DNA of 64,000 bases from EW11 sp035765635 (GCA_035765635.1 DASTWZ010000003.1:62001-126000); one strand, 5' to 3'. Positions 1 through 9,862 are shown, numbered from the stretch's first letter. Notes: generated by a model from the sequence alone, not told the origin. A program made the numbers and translations.

Positions 1-329
1 CCGGCGCCTCGGGATTTCTTTCCAAGGACTGCCCTCAGTCGATGTTGACAGAAGCCATCAGGGAAATCGCGGCAGGTCGGCAGTTTCTCTCGCCGCATGC
101 GTCGCGCCATCTCGCGGGACGCATCTCTTCACAGCTTTCGCAGCGTGAGGGAGAGGTGCTGGCGCTGATCGCAAAGGGGCTGAGCAATAAAGAAATCGGA
201 GCGTCGCTGGGTATCGCAGAAACCACCGTCAAGGCTTATGTCACCGGCATCCTGACCAAGCTGGGCGTCGCGGACCGGACGCAAGCAGTGCTGTCCGCGA
301 TCAAACGGGGGATTGTGCAGGTGGATTGA
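1..329 (+). CDS. LuxR/NarL-type response regulator, C-terminal part (5' end outside window)
   Basis: The reading frame is open from base 3 to the TGA at 327-329. Upstream of the first ATG (42) it already reads GASGFLSKDCPQS, the end of a receiver domain including the conserved lysine of the K-D/P loop, so the gene starts before the window and 42 is not its start. After a short linker comes a LuxR-type helix-turn-helix, from LSQREGEVLALIAKGLSNKE through AETTVKAYVTGILTKLGV, followed by a last helix DRTQAVLSAIKRG. This is the usual NarL/FixJ layout of a DNA-binding response regulator. The partner kinase is not visible. Family assignment is secure; the regulon is unknown. Confidence 0.9.
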   Translation, partial: GASGFLSKDCPQSMLTEAIREIAAGRQFLSPHASRHLAGRISSQLSQREGEVLALIAKGLSNKEIGASLGIAETTVKAYVTGILTKLGVADRTQAVLSAIKRGIVQVD

Positions 330-672
330 GGTCGCTTCTACCGCGGCGACAGCCGCGGACGCTGCGGCTAATCGAGTGCGCGGCGGCGGGTGCGCGCGGC
401 GACGCTCGGCCGGAGGGCACTGCGGCGAGGGCGCGGTGACGAGTGCGCTGCGGCGAGCGTGCTTCGGCGAGCGAGTGCGGCTCGCTTCGCGAGCAGCCTG
501 AAGAATGCCGGCAAGATGCCAGCGCTCCCAGAGCCTTCTGCGCCTTGAAAAGGCGCACTCGGCGGGCCGAGCGTCGGCGTCTCGCCGATGTCGGCCTCTG
601 GGAGCGCTGGCGTCCTCGCCGGCATTTCTCCCCTACAGTCCGCGCCACAGGGCGCGGACGGACTCAAATCGC
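330..672. repeat. Intergenic GC-rich region with palindromic element D1 (505-625)
   Basis: This 343-base gap has no convincing gene. Bases 330-500 are low-complexity GC-rich sequence. Element D1 has inverted arms at 505-533 and 596-625, beginning ATGCCGGC and ending GCCGGCAT, around the CAGCGCTCCCAG core. Between the arms are two smaller hairpins, one built on TGCGCCTT/AAGGCGCA and one on GGCCGAGCGTCGGCG/CGCCGATGTCGGC. A further hairpin TCCGCGCC/GGCGCGGA follows at about 639-658. A related copy with inverted internal order lies at 32779-32961. The element sits between two convergent genes and may also act as a transcription stop. Confidence 0.8.
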
Positions 673-3609
673 TCACCCCCGCGGCCCAGCAGCAACTCGC
701 CCGCGGCCAGCACCGAATCTCGGACTCTCCGGCGGCCCGAGATAGCTGGGCCGCACCCCGCCGAAATCAAGAATCAAGCGCTGCACGACCACCCCCGGAG
801 TCACCATCCAAAGCTTTATCACATGCGAACCGGGGCGCTCGATGCGATGGCGACTATATACTTTCTGCACTCCATCGCTCACCGCCTTCTCCCAAGTGCG
901 GTTCGTTTCAGACGTATTCAGCGCAATGATACGCGGAGCCTCGTCATCAATAGAAATCGCCAGCCGCAGACCGCCCCCACCTTGAAAATCCAACGAGGGA
1001 GCGCAATCCAGCTCCAGGTCCACGTCGCCGCTCGAAAACGTATATATATTATATTCCAGGCGCGGCGTATCGAGCCCAGGCTTCACCTCCTCGGCCGTCA
1101 CGGGAAAAACCGTCACTGCTCCGTTGTTGCGACCGAAGCCCGGCAATGCTTCCCACCGCGCGCTGCGACCGCTCACCGCGTTGGAGTAATGATGCGCCTC
1201 GATGGCTATATCTTCGTTACACTCGACAAATCCCGCGAAGCCATCCGGCACGGAATCGTCGCGCGCCTGGACCGGCAATCGCACTTGGATTTTCTCTGCG
1301 CCCTTTCTCGCCACTTCAAGAGTCGCCCAACTATTTCCCGCGGGCACCGCGGCCCAGTCTGCGCTGACCGTGACTCGCGCCGTGCGGCCAACGGTCCCGC
1401 GGCTTTGACTCAATCGAATCCAAGGCTGGTTTGAAACGATACTAAACTCAAACGGCTCAGTTCCACGGTTAAACACCTCGAGCCAGACTGAGTTTTTCGT
1501 CAGATCATTCAATGGCGGCAGAACGGGCTGTTTCACGGCATAAGATGGCGATACGGCTTCCGAACCTTCGAGCGCCACTCCCATGGCCGCACCGGCCCGA
1601 GGTCGAACTTCAGAAACCGCCGGCATGGTCTCTAATTCCGGCTGCTGCCATGTGGTGTACCCGAGCTTCACCTGTGACATCATGTGATTCCACTTTCCGT
1701 TCTTCAGCGAGTGGTATGCCTCCGCCAATTCTGCATCCTCGCGAAATGCCTTGCGCACCTCGTCTGCCGCGAGGTTCGCATCCGGCCGCCCTTGCTTCGT
1801 GTAGAGTTGGTTGCGGCCAGCGGCGCAATATAGACTCTGCAGATTTGCGCTGGCCTTCACGGGATAAAGCACCAGTTCGAAGAACGCCGGCCGATAGCTT
1901 TCCGGAATTTCTTCATAAATACGTTCAGCGCGAACCACGAGATTGCTCCACTCAGTCAAGACGCGTTCTGCCTCGTTGTAGTTGATCAAACTGTATGTCG
2001 TCGGTGTGAGCTGCTCCGGCTTTCGTCGACCATTCAGCTTGGTGTAGCCTTCGACTATACTCGCAATGTCATCGGAATGCCTGCCGCCAAATTCTCGTGC
2101 CGCCCATTTTTTGGTAAACTCACCGATTTTTTCGTAGGGCCAGGCGGACGGATCCCACGCGTAGGCGAGGAAGAACTCGATCGGGAATTCCATCGGCTTT
2201 AGATCGCCAACGTTGAGGATCCATATCCGATTGGCCTCGTACTGCCACGCGAGATGCAGCTGCTCCCAAATCTTGGAAATGGGCACTGTATTGAGCCACT
2301 TGTAGTTTCTCGGTCCGCCAACATAGTCCACATGATAATATACGCCCGCCCCGCCGAGACGCCTTTTTTCGTTCGGCGTCGGGAGCCGGCGAATATTCCC
2401 CCAATTATCATCGCACCAAAGCAGGGTGACGTCGTCCGGCACGCGCATGCCTCCCTCATAATATTTCTGCACCTCTTTATATAACGCCCAGAGCTGAGGA
2501 ACCTCGGCCGGCTTCTTTCCGGTGACTTCGCCGATGATCTCTCGCTGGTCCGCCACGATGCGCTCGAGCAGGCTGATATTGGTGTCTTCAGACATGGCCT
2601 CGTCTCCGTCACCGCGCATGCCGATTGAAACGATGCTTTCATACGCTCGCACTCTCTCGAGACCGCCGCGCCAGAACTTGCGAAGCGTTTCTGCGTTTGT
2701 GTTGTAGTCCCACGGACCTTTGCCGAATCGTCGCCATTCATCATGGGCGCGCATCAACGGCTCATGATGCGAGGTTCCCATGACGATGCCATATTCGTCG
2801 GCCAGAACGGGATTCAATTTGTCGTCGTCGTTGAACGCGCTGCCCCACATTGCGGGCCAAAGGTAATTCCCCTTCAGTCGCAGAATCAGTTCAAAGACGT
2901 GTGCGTAGAATTCATGATTGAAACCGCCGAACTTTTCCGCGGCCCATCCGGACAGGGCCGGCGCCTCGTCGTTGAGGAAAATTCCGCGATACTTTACGAC
3001 CGGCTCTTTGGATAAATAGCGGCCGCGGCGAACCGAGATGCTGTCGTGATGAGTTGTGGGAACGTCCGCCCACCAATACCAAGGCGAGACTCCGATTTGT
3101 TCTGATAAATCGTATACCCCGTATATTGTGCCGCGCTTATCGCTGCCAACAATGATCAAGGCCTCGTCGAGTCCGGGAAATGGGTTTGAGATTGTTTCTG
3201 TCGCAAAAGCCTCCCATTTCCCGCGCAGATCCTCCGTATGCAGTTTTCCACTGCGCACGAGCTGATCTATCAATTGGTTGTGCCCGAGCGTCCCCACGAT
3301 AACCGCCGTCCTTGATGCTGATTTTATGGAGTCACTATTCGAGTCGGGCAAGAGGCCGCTCACGCGCTGAACGTCCTTTGCGAGGTCGCCCGCGGCACGC
3401 ATAACGCCGGCGTAGTCGCTCTTGTCTGTATAGATCGAAACTGCCTGACCTGACGCGACCAGCATGAACCCGCTCGTCTCGCGGTCAAAGTTCACATAAG
3501 ACTCCCTCGGGACAGCGTTGAGGCGGATCGAATAAACGAGGGCAACGAAAAGGCTCCCAATTATGAGGAAAGGTTTTTTCTTTCTCGGGAATGTGCGGGG
3601 AAAATTCAT
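673..3609 (-). CDS. Glycoside hydrolase family 115 protein (xylan alpha-1,2-glucuronidase type), exported
   Basis: The 978-residue protein has a basic N-terminus (RKKKPF) followed by a hydrophobic signal or anchor segment, then the GH115 catalytic region. Recognisable stretches are the GGFNHEFYAHVFELILRLKG block, LKGNYLWPAMW, MGTSHHEP and MRGDGDEAM. A long C-terminal beta-rich part from about residue 690 fits the GH115 C-terminal domain. GH115 enzymes remove 4-O-methyl-glucuronic acid side groups from xylan; acting in the periplasm or outside is inferred from the signal. The esterase upstream on the same strand and the divergent TonB receptor support a polysaccharide role. Length is normal for the family. 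The last residues (after about 955) are Gly/Arg-rich and may be read-through into poorly conserved sequence. Confidence 0.9.
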   Translation of the reverse strand: MNFPRTFPRKKKPFLIIGSLFVALVYSIRLNAVPRESYVNFDRETSGFMLVASGQAVSIYTDKSDYAGVMRAAGDLAKDVQRVSGLLPDSNSDSIKSASRTAVIVGTLGHNQLIDQLVRSGKLHTEDLRGKWEAFATETISNPFPGLDEALIIVGSDKRGTIYGVYDLSEQIGVSPWYWWADVPTTHHDSISVRRGRYLSKEPVVKYRGIFLNDEAPALSGWAAEKFGGFNHEFYAHVFELILRLKGNYLWPAMWGSAFNDDDKLNPVLADEYGIVMGTSHHEPLMRAHDEWRRFGKGPWDYNTNAETLRKFWRGGLERVRAYESIVSIGMRGDGDEAMSEDTNISLLERIVADQREIIGEVTGKKPAEVPQLWALYKEVQKYYEGGMRVPDDVTLLWCDDNWGNIRRLPTPNEKRRLGGAGVYYHVDYVGGPRNYKWLNTVPISKIWEQLHLAWQYEANRIWILNVGDLKPMEFPIEFFLAYAWDPSAWPYEKIGEFTKKWAAREFGGRHSDDIASIVEGYTKLNGRRKPEQLTPTTYSLINYNEAERVLTEWSNLVVRAERIYEEIPESYRPAFFELVLYPVKASANLQSLYCAAGRNQLYTKQGRPDANLAADEVRKAFREDAELAEAYHSLKNGKWNHMMSQVKLGYTTWQQPELETMPAVSEVRPRAGAAMGVALEGSEAVSPSYAVKQPVLPPLNDLTKNSVWLEVFNRGTEPFEFSIVSNQPWIRLSQSRGTVGRTARVTVSADWAAVPAGNSWATLEVARKGAEKIQVRLPVQARDDSVPDGFAGFVECNEDIAIEAHHYSNAVSGRSARWEALPGFGRNNGAVTVFPVTAEEVKPGLDTPRLEYNIYTFSSGDVDLELDCAPSLDFQGGGGLRLAISIDDEAPRIIALNTSETNRTWEKAVSDGVQKVYSRHRIERPGSHVIKLWMVTPGVVVQRLILDFGGVRPSYLGPPESPRFGAGRGRVAAGPRG

Positions 3610-3925
3610 GGAGTTCCGAATTGGGTTTGCAGCTCTTCGCTATCAAAAAAACCGCGCGCTTCTTCCATCTCGTCCCAGAGCAGACTGCCGCCTCCAGAGC
3701 GCAAGCAACACTACAGTAGTCGTCTGCCCATGCTACTTTAGTTCTACGGCATCGCCTCTCTTCGGGCCGACCCCATGGATCGCTTCGATAGTCGACTTGC
3801 CCGCGGCCAGATCGATTATGCTTAATCCATGGGGCCTTTCGCTCTCCAAGTGAAGTACTCAGCGCCAACGCGTTTATAGAGGAAGATTATTTTCTCGGGA
3901 TTCCATTTTTCCGCGCGCCATCGGT
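3610..3925. other. 316-base gap with a 10-bp inverted repeat
   Basis: No convincing gene is seen. The main structure is a perfect inverted repeat CCCCATGGAT (3771-3780) / ATCCATGGGG (3825-3834) with a 44-base spacer. It lies between the esterase and the GH115 gene, both read leftwards, so it could form a hairpin in the joint transcript or be a regulator site upstream of the GH115 gene. No T-run follows, so it is not called a terminator. Confidence 0.4.
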
Positions 3926-4798
3926 TCAGGCTTGAGTGGCTTTCAACAAACCGCGCTCGTCTAGCCATTCATAGAATCGGTCGATCCATTTGCCGGAGGG
4001 TGATTTATTATTGGCACGCAGGCCAAAGCCGTGGCCAGCGTCGGAGTAGACGTGCATTTCGACAGGCACGCGAGCAGCGCGAAAGCGTGAATATACGCTG
4101 CCCATGCCGTCAGCGATCATCGGAATATCATCTTTGAAACCCCAGCAGAGGAAGGCCGGCGGCGAGTTCTTCGTCGGTTGTATAATCTCGGGATGAGCAG
4201 GGTACATGAGCGCCTGGAAGGCGACGCGCGCGCTCAGCCGATCGATCGGGTCGGTCGCCGCGGAATCACCCTCGTCATTGGCGAGCGCCACGCGCGCGGC
4301 GAGTTCACCACCCGCAGAAAAGCCGATCACACCGATTCGCGACGGATCGATGCGCCAGCGTTTCGCGTTGTGGCGAAGCACGCGAACGGCGCGTAGGCCG
4401 TCGGCCACTTCGTTCTCCATTTTGTACGGCGATCCAGGCTGCTCCGGCAGGCGGTACTTGAGCATAAATGCTGCGACACCGCGTGCGCTGAGCCAGCGCG
4501 CGACATTATGCCCTTCATGATCAGTCCATATTTCCCGATGTCCGCCGCCCGGAATAATCAATACAGCCAGCGCCGGCTCGGATGCTTTGCTCGGAAGATA
4601 GGCCGTGAGGCTCGGACGGTGAACGTTGGTGACAATATGTTCTCCGGCGTCGCTTAGCCGCACAACCTCGTCACCCTTCTGCCCTTCCGATCCCGGCGCC
4701 ACACCGTCCCAAAGAAAGACGACTTCAGGATCGGCTGCGCAGGTGACAGCAACGGCGGTGGTGAGGAGCAACACGAGGAACGCAAAGTGTCGTTTCAT
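3926..4798 (-). CDS. Secreted alpha/beta-hydrolase, acetyl/feruloyl-esterase-like
   Basis: An exported serine hydrolase of about 290 residues. The start at ATG 4798 gives a clean signal peptide (MKRHFAFLVLLLTTAVAV, then TCAADPE); an ATG at 4816 and a TTG at 4876 are in frame upstream but less likely. Family features are the oxyanion loop IIPGGGHREIW, the nucleophile elbow GFSAGG and a C-terminal DAGHGFG holding the catalytic histidine. Such small esterases remove acetyl or feruloyl groups from hemicellulose. Sitting directly upstream of a GH115 glucuronidase, it probably helps debranch xylan. The exact ester is not deducible from the sequence. Confidence 0.85.
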   Translation of the reverse strand: MKRHFAFLVLLLTTAVAVTCAADPEVVFLWDGVAPGSEGQKGDEVVRLSDAGEHIVTNVHRPSLTAYLPSKASEPALAVLIIPGGGHREIWTDHEGHNVARWLSARGVAAFMLKYRLPEQPGSPYKMENEVADGLRAVRVLRHNAKRWRIDPSRIGVIGFSAGGELAARVALANDEGDSAATDPIDRLSARVAFQALMYPAHPEIIQPTKNSPPAFLCWGFKDDIPMIADGMGSVYSRFRAARVPVEMHVYSDAGHGFGLRANNKSPSGKWIDRFYEWLDERGLLKATQA

Positions 4799-4880
4799 TT
4801 GGGCGAAGAGAGACATGGGGTTGGCGTTGAGGTAAGGGTTTGGGTTAGGACTGAGGGTCGAGAGTAGGGTATTCAATATT

Positions 4881-4986
4881 CGCTAAAGCGTAGAAAGAAA
4901 CTCGGCCGGAACGTCCAGGGCGCAGACAGCTGATCGCGTGCTAGATTCACCAAACGGGCGCGTTTTTGTATTGATTTAACGCTAAA
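4881..4986. promoter_or_regulatory. Two operator-like palindromes between the esterase and TonB-receptor genes
   Basis: The divergent intergenic region (4799-5112) contains CGCTAAAGCG at 4881-4890 (arms CGCT/AGCG) and TTTAACGCTAAA at 4975-4986 (arms TTTA/TAAA around a central CG). The second resembles the A/T-armed, CG-centred operators of LacI-family repressors. No LacI-type gene is in the window. The link to regulation is inference. Confidence 0.3.
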
Positions 4987-5112
4987 CAGGGACGTGACTG
5001 CCAGCGTTTTCCCCAAAACCCGATGGTTTGCCTGTGGAGCCATCACGATCGCCGCACGCGTGCAGTTACCCGGATCCACGCCAAGGCGGTCGCACAAGAC
5101 ATACCCGTCCCC

Positions 5113-8100
5113 ATGCAAAACGAAAAACGCGCGGCGCGTAAGCGCTGCATTGCGTTGGCGTATCTGCTCGCCGCGAACCTGGTGGTCGCGCAAACAGCGA
5201 AAAACGATCCAACGAGTCCGGATAGAAATACGACCACCACCGCCGAGGGCGAAACCATCGTCCTCTCGCCGTTCACAGTGAACAGCAACGCCGACAAAGG
5301 CTATCGCGCGACCAATTCGACGTCCGGCACGCGCCTCAACACTCCGATCAAGGAGCTGCCGCTTTCGCTCGAGGTCATCACCAATGAGTTCATGCGCGAC
5401 ACCGGCGCGACCAACTTGCGCGAGGCGCTCCGATACTCGCCCGGCGTCGTGCTCCAATCGCAGTTCGACGGTCTCTCCGGCGCGCTGACTAACACCGACA
5501 CGCCCGATACCGCCCAGGCCAACAATCCGGAAAGCGCCACGCGCGACCGCTCGGGCTCCACCGTAAAAATCCGCGGCTTCATCACGGATCAGGTTCTGCG
5601 CGACGGTTTCCGCCGCCAGCAAACCGCCGACACAGCCAACATCGAGCGCATCGAAGTTCTCCGCGGTCCATCCGCGCTGCTCTACGGCATCGGCAACTTT
5701 GGTGGCATCGTGAATTATATTCCGAAACGCCCCACGCAGAAACCGTCGTACCGCGCCGAGGTCATGCTCGGCAGCGACAGCTTCTACCGCGCCGAATTTC
5801 AGGCCTCACTCGGAGAATTCTATAAAGACGGCGACCGCAGCGCGGCCTTCGCTCTCTATGGCGCCGCGCAGAAAAACGAGGATTTCACCGACTTCGCGAA
5901 CCACAAACATTGGTTCCTCTCACCGGTCGCCGTGATCAAGCCGTTCAAAGACACGACGATCACGCTCGAAGCTGAAATCGGCGAGGCGCGCGACGAGGGC
6001 ATCGGCTTTCAAAATGTGCGCAGCAGCGTCGTCGCCAGCGGTTTTCCTTATCAAACGAATGCCCGGCGACTCGATTTCTACACGCCGCCCGGAGTCGATC
6101 CGCGCACGTTCCGCTGGTCGGGCCCCGACACGTTTCGTGAGAATCCGACGCGCAACTACTATATCGATCTGACGCAGCGTTTTACCGACGACCTCTGGCT
6201 CAAGGCCGGCCTGGCCCAATCCTCGGTCAAATACGATTCGTCCAACATCTGGTATGGTACATTTAACACGTTAGATCCGTTCAATCGCGACTCGAGCGGC
6301 GCCGTGACCGGCGTGAATTCCAACAACGCCCTCGCGGCTCAACTCCCGCGTTATTATAAAGCGCCGGCCAACGCCACGCAGCAGCTGTACCTCGATCAGC
6401 TTTCCGCCGCGGTCGCACAGGGCGGCACGCAATGGGTCGACGTCTTTAATGCGCGTCCAGCCAATTTCTGGCTCGGTGACATTTACGGGACGACGTTCAC
6501 GTCGCGCTCCCTGCTCAAGAGTCAGGGCGCGCCGGTGACGACGTATTTCACGACCCTCAATTATCAATGGGCCGAGTATAATTCGGACGAAGACCGCCGC
6601 CAGGCTCGCGTCGAGTTGAACTACAAATTTGACGCCGGCTTCCTCGGCAAACACAGCATCCTCGCCGGTCTCCAATATATGGATACGCAGATCGAGCAGA
6701 CCAACTTCGGTCAGTCGCCCGATCTCGCGGTGGGCGCGCCGGTGAGCTCCGATCCGATCGTCTGGAACTACAAGAGCCCGAACGATGCGACGCCCATTCG
6801 GCGCAATGTCCAAGGCGACGGCACGACGCCTAGCGTCGCCTCGAAACCCATCACATGGACGTTGGATAAACGCTGGGATCTTGGTTACTATGCCGTTTAT
6901 CAAGGCCAGTTCTGGAAGGACCGCATCAACTTGATCGGCGGAGTGCGCTGGGACCGCAACGACGCTCGTGGCTATGCGCAGCGTCTCTGGCTGGCGGGTT
7001 CAAAAGTCGAAATCACCGACCGCGCCAGCAAGGACAACCTGTACGAACCGCAGGAAGACGCTCCTTCGAAAATCAGCCCGCAAGTCGGCCTCTCCGTGGG
7101 CCTCACGAAAAACTTCAGCGTGTACGGTCTCTATTCGACAGGCCTGCTGCCGAATCCGGCCGGCACGCTCGATGGCAACGGCCAACAGTTCGGTCCAATC
7201 ACGGCGAAGAACTACGAAGTGGGTCTGAAGTTTTCCGTGCTCGACGGTCGCATCTCCGGCTCGATCGCAGGCTTCAAGATCAAGCGCGACAATATCCCGA
7301 GAAGCATTTGGTGGGCGCCCGCCCCCGGCGTTCCCGCCGCGCTTTCGGGACACATCGCCAACTACGACAAATCAAAGCCGACCACGATTGGTTTCTACGA
7401 CTGGGGTTCCCTCAACCCCTACTACGCGTGGTACGCTTCGAAGTCGGATCTGAATGCCAAAGCCCCCTGGACAAAGATCTATCCGGCGATGGCGCAGATT
7501 CTTTCTAACGTCCCAACTGATCCATCGCGAAAGTGGGGCGGCTACGCCCTGCCGCTCGGCATGAAGGACCTCACCAGCACGCCGTCTTCGATGGCCGTCG
7601 ACGCAGCGGGCAATCCGCTCGGCAAGACCGTCGCCCAAGTCTGGACCGAATATGCGCAGGCTCACGGCACCATGCCGGCGATGCCGGCCGGGGGCAGCCC
7701 GCAGAATCCGTTCTTCGTGAACAACGCCACCGATCCGTGGACCGCCGCGTGGGTTAACACTTACGGCCTGATGGTGTCGGACAAGACGAAGGGTGAAACG
7801 GCGGCGCAGGATCTCTACGACATGTTCTGGCAAATGAATGCCACGAGTCTCCAAGCCGCGCTCGGCGCGAACGGTCGCGATCCGAATGCTCAAGTGCACG
7901 GCTGGGGCGGCCAGATTCCGTGGCTCTGGGGCGGTGACGGCGCCGTGCTGCCGTACTATCCGGGTTATTGGAATGATCCGAACGCCCAACCCACGAATGG
8001 CTCCGCGGGACCGTACAGCGGCGTGATGAATTCCATGCTTGGCATGAACTCCGCAAAAGTGCCGTTCTCCGACGAAACGAAGGGCTTCGAAGTTCAGCTG

Positions 8101-8709
8101 AACATCTCGCCGATCGATAACTGGCAGATCGTCCTGGGCTACGCTCATCTGAACAACAAGAACACCACGAGCACGCTGCGCTATGTCCCAGTGGACGACC
8201 CGACGGGCAACACACGCTACGGTCTCTGGGCCACTCCAGGCGAATCCTTCGGCACGACATATTTCACGCGTGAAGAAGCGTTCACCAATCCGGATGATCC
8301 CACGACTTATCAGATCCCGCCGAACGACTACGGTCTCGCGCTCGACGATACGCCGGAGGACACCGTGACTGTGTGGACCAAGTACACGTTTACCCACGGT
8401 CCACTCAAAGGTTTCGGCATCGGTGGCGGCGGTGTTTGGGAATCGGAACGTCTCTACGATGCTTCCGTTTCGGTGGATGGCAGCGTGACTGGCTCATTCG
8501 ATCCGGAAACGCGAAAGTTGATTGCCGACCAGCTCTATACGCCATCGCGCGTTCGCTACAGCCTGCTGCTCGAATATACGATGCGCGTTAAACAATATAG
8601 AGTCCGCACCGCGCTTAATATCGATAATCTACTGAACGACAAAGATCGCTACGGTTACATCTACGCGCCAGGCCGCTCCTGGCGTCTGTCGACCAGCATC
8701 GAGTTCTAA
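5113..8709 (+). CDS. TonB-dependent outer-membrane receptor (very large, 1198 aa)
   Basis: An outer-membrane beta-barrel importer. ATG 5113 is preferred over the upstream GTG/TTG options because it places a signal peptide (CIALAYLLAANLVVAQ) at the N-terminus. A conserved segment ETIVLSPFTVNSNADKG precedes the plug domain (TRLNTPIKELPLSLEVITNE, then LREALRYSPGVV and IERIEVLRGPSALLYGIGNF). The barrel fills the rest and ends LNIDNLLNDKDRYGY...RSWRLSTSIEF with a terminal phenylalanine, the usual outer-membrane signature. At 1198 residues it is longer than the common 700-1000. The extra length lies in Trp/Pro-rich regions at about residues 730-1000, probably extracellular loops. Next to the GH115 and esterase genes it probably imports oligosaccharides. 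No SusD partner is present. Confidence 0.93.
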   Translation: MQNEKRAARKRCIALAYLLAANLVVAQTAKNDPTSPDRNTTTTAEGETIVLSPFTVNSNADKGYRATNSTSGTRLNTPIKELPLSLEVITNEFMRDTGATNLREALRYSPGVVLQSQFDGLSGALTNTDTPDTAQANNPESATRDRSGSTVKIRGFITDQVLRDGFRRQQTADTANIERIEVLRGPSALLYGIGNFGGIVNYIPKRPTQKPSYRAEVMLGSDSFYRAEFQASLGEFYKDGDRSAAFALYGAAQKNEDFTDFANHKHWFLSPVAVIKPFKDTTITLEAEIGEARDEGIGFQNVRSSVVASGFPYQTNARRLDFYTPPGVDPRTFRWSGPDTFRENPTRNYYIDLTQRFTDDLWLKAGLAQSSVKYDSSNIWYGTFNTLDPFNRDSSGAVTGVNSNNALAAQLPRYYKAPANATQQLYLDQLSAAVAQGGTQWVDVFNARPANFWLGDIYGTTFTSRSLLKSQGAPVTTYFTTLNYQWAEYNSDEDRRQARVELNYKFDAGFLGKHSILAGLQYMDTQIEQTNFGQSPDLAVGAPVSSDPIVWNYKSPNDATPIRRNVQGDGTTPSVASKPITWTLDKRWDLGYYAVYQGQFWKDRINLIGGVRWDRNDARGYAQRLWLAGSKVEITDRASKDNLYEPQEDAPSKISPQVGLSVGLTKNFSVYGLYSTGLLPNPAGTLDGNGQQFGPITAKNYEVGLKFSVLDGRISGSIAGFKIKRDNIPRSIWWAPAPGVPAALSGHIANYDKSKPTTIGFYDWGSLNPYYAWYASKSDLNAKAPWTKIYPAMAQILSNVPTDPSRKWGGYALPLGMKDLTSTPSSMAVDAAGNPLGKTVAQVWTEYAQAHGTMPAMPAGGSPQNPFFVNNATDPWTAAWVNTYGLMVSDKTKGETAAQDLYDMFWQMNATSLQAALGANGRDPNAQVHGWGGQIPWLWGGDGAVLPYYPGYWNDPNAQPTNGSAGPYSGVMNSMLGMNSAKVPFSDETKGFEVQLNISPIDNWQIVLGYAHLNNKNTTSTLRYVPVDDPTGNTRYGLWATPGESFGTTYFTREEAFTNPDDPTTYQIPPNDYGLALDDTPEDTVTVWTKYTFTHGPLKGFGIGGGGVWESERLYDASVSVDGSVTGSFDPETRKLIADQLYTPSRVRYSLLLEYTMRVKQYRVRTALNIDNLLNDKDRYGYIYAPGRSWRLSTSIEF

Positions 8710-8738
8710 CGGCCCAGGTCCGTTCGCCTCGATTTCGT

Positions 8739-8782
8739 GGCTCATCGCTGAGGTTAGCCTCGGCGATGAGCCGTTTTGTTTT
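8739..8782 (+). terminator. Rho-independent terminator of the TonB receptor gene
   Basis: The stem pairs GGCTCATCGC with GCGATGAGCC, extended by GAGG/CCTC around a TTAG loop (8739-8772). The run GTTTTGTTTTG follows at once. It starts 29 bases after the receptor stop codon. Confidence 0.92.
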
Positions 8783-8926
8783 GCGGGCTACGATAACAAC
8801 TCGCAGGCGCATCGGCGCCAAACGACGGAGTTTTGCGAGGAGTTCAGCAAGTTCCTTGCGTGACGCCGGTGAATATGGGCTGGCCAGTGGCGGGAAACTG
8901 GTCGCGAGTTGTCACCGCTTAACTCC

Positions 8927-9862
8927 ATGAAAAGTGCGGAGGCCACTCACACCATCACCTGCCGATGCTGCGGCTCCCAGAACACTGCGTTCGTCGGCAA
9001 AAAGCGCGGAGAGATTATGGAGCGCGAGTTCCACTATTACCGCTGTGTGGACTGCAGTTTTCTTTTCATTTCTCCGTACTTGGGACCGGAGATTTACAAT
9101 GACGCTTACTACCGCGGTGAAGGCCCGGATCCACTCGTCAATTTTGCACAAGAATACAATGACTACCGAAGCACCGATCGCGTTTTGGAGTTTAACGATA
9201 TTCTGCGCCTCGCCAGAGAACATCTTGCACGGGCTGACTTCGCAGGCAGCGAGATTGCCTGGCTGGACTTCGGCTGCGGAGCGGGAGGCTTTTTAAAATT
9301 TCTTCGCGATCAGAAAACCGTCCGCGTTTTCAAAAACGATGTTCCCATCGCCTACGCCGGCAGCGATGTCGGCGCGTGGGCCAATCGACTGCGGCAGCAG
9401 GATGGGTTCACGGTATATGAAGTCGATGGTCTTCGCTCTCTGCCTGACGCGTCATTTGATGTGATCAGCGCCGTCGAAGTGCTCGAACATATTCCCGACC
9501 CGAACGAAGTGATGCGGCTGCTTTCGCGATTATTGAAGCCGGGCGGGCTGTTGTTGCTCACCACGGGAAATATGAACTGCTCCTTCGCTCGCCGAAAAGG
9601 CATTCAATATAGATACTGCATGAGCGAAATTCACATCAGCCTTTTCAATCCGGACTGCCTTGCGCGCGTATATCGAAAAGCCGGTCTGGAGCCTTTTCGC
9701 GTTCACTACAAAGGCGTCGTCGCCTTCAAAATGGTAAAAAGCCTGCGCGGCAAATTTCAAAAAGCACTCGCGCGACTGGCCGTTCGCGTGCCGTTCGTGT
9801 TGCCAATCGTTGACTGGCTTTACGGCGTCTCGGCAATGCCTTGCGCCGTAAAGCCTCGTTGA
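8927..9862 (+). CDS. Class I SAM-dependent methyltransferase with N-terminal zinc-ribbon-like Cys motif
   Basis: A 311-residue protein starting at ATG 8927; the in-frame TTG at 8909 is less likely. The N-terminus carries C-R-C-C (about residues 12-15) and C-V-D-C (about 40-43), a probable zinc ribbon. The SAM-binding motif WLDFGCGAGGFLKFL is next, then ISAVEVLEHIPDPNEVMR and LLKPGGLLLLTTGN, typical of Methyltransf_11/23 proteins. Relatives often modify sugars or lipids, but nothing here fixes the substrate. It is convergent with rhaT, 21 bases apart. Confidence 0.85.
   Translation: MKSAEATHTITCRCCGSQNTAFVGKKRGEIMEREFHYYRCVDCSFLFISPYLGPEIYNDAYYRGEGPDPLVNFAQEYNDYRSTDRVLEFNDILRLAREHLARADFAGSEIAWLDFGCGAGGFLKFLRDQKTVRVFKNDVPIAYAGSDVGAWANRLRQQDGFTVYEVDGLRSLPDASFDVISAVEVLEHIPDPNEVMRLLSRLLKPGGLLLLTTGNMNCSFARRKGIQYRYCMSEIHISLFNPDCLARVYRKAGLEPFRVHYKGVVAFKMVKSLRGKFQKALARLAVRVPFVLPIVDWLYGVSAMPCAVKPR

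Noticed and set aside
505..1434. A 309-codon plus-strand ORF
   Set aside because: It lies opposite the well-supported GH115 gene and repeat D1; its product is Arg/Pro/His-rich and matches no family.
3485..3868. A 127-codon minus-strand ORF overlapping the GH115 start
   Set aside because: It overlaps the GH115 signal peptide in another frame and shows Arg/Cys-rich, motif-free sequence.
7372..8397. A 341-codon minus-strand ORF
   Set aside because: It is antisense to the TonB receptor barrel and has Arg/Val/His-rich composition without known motifs.
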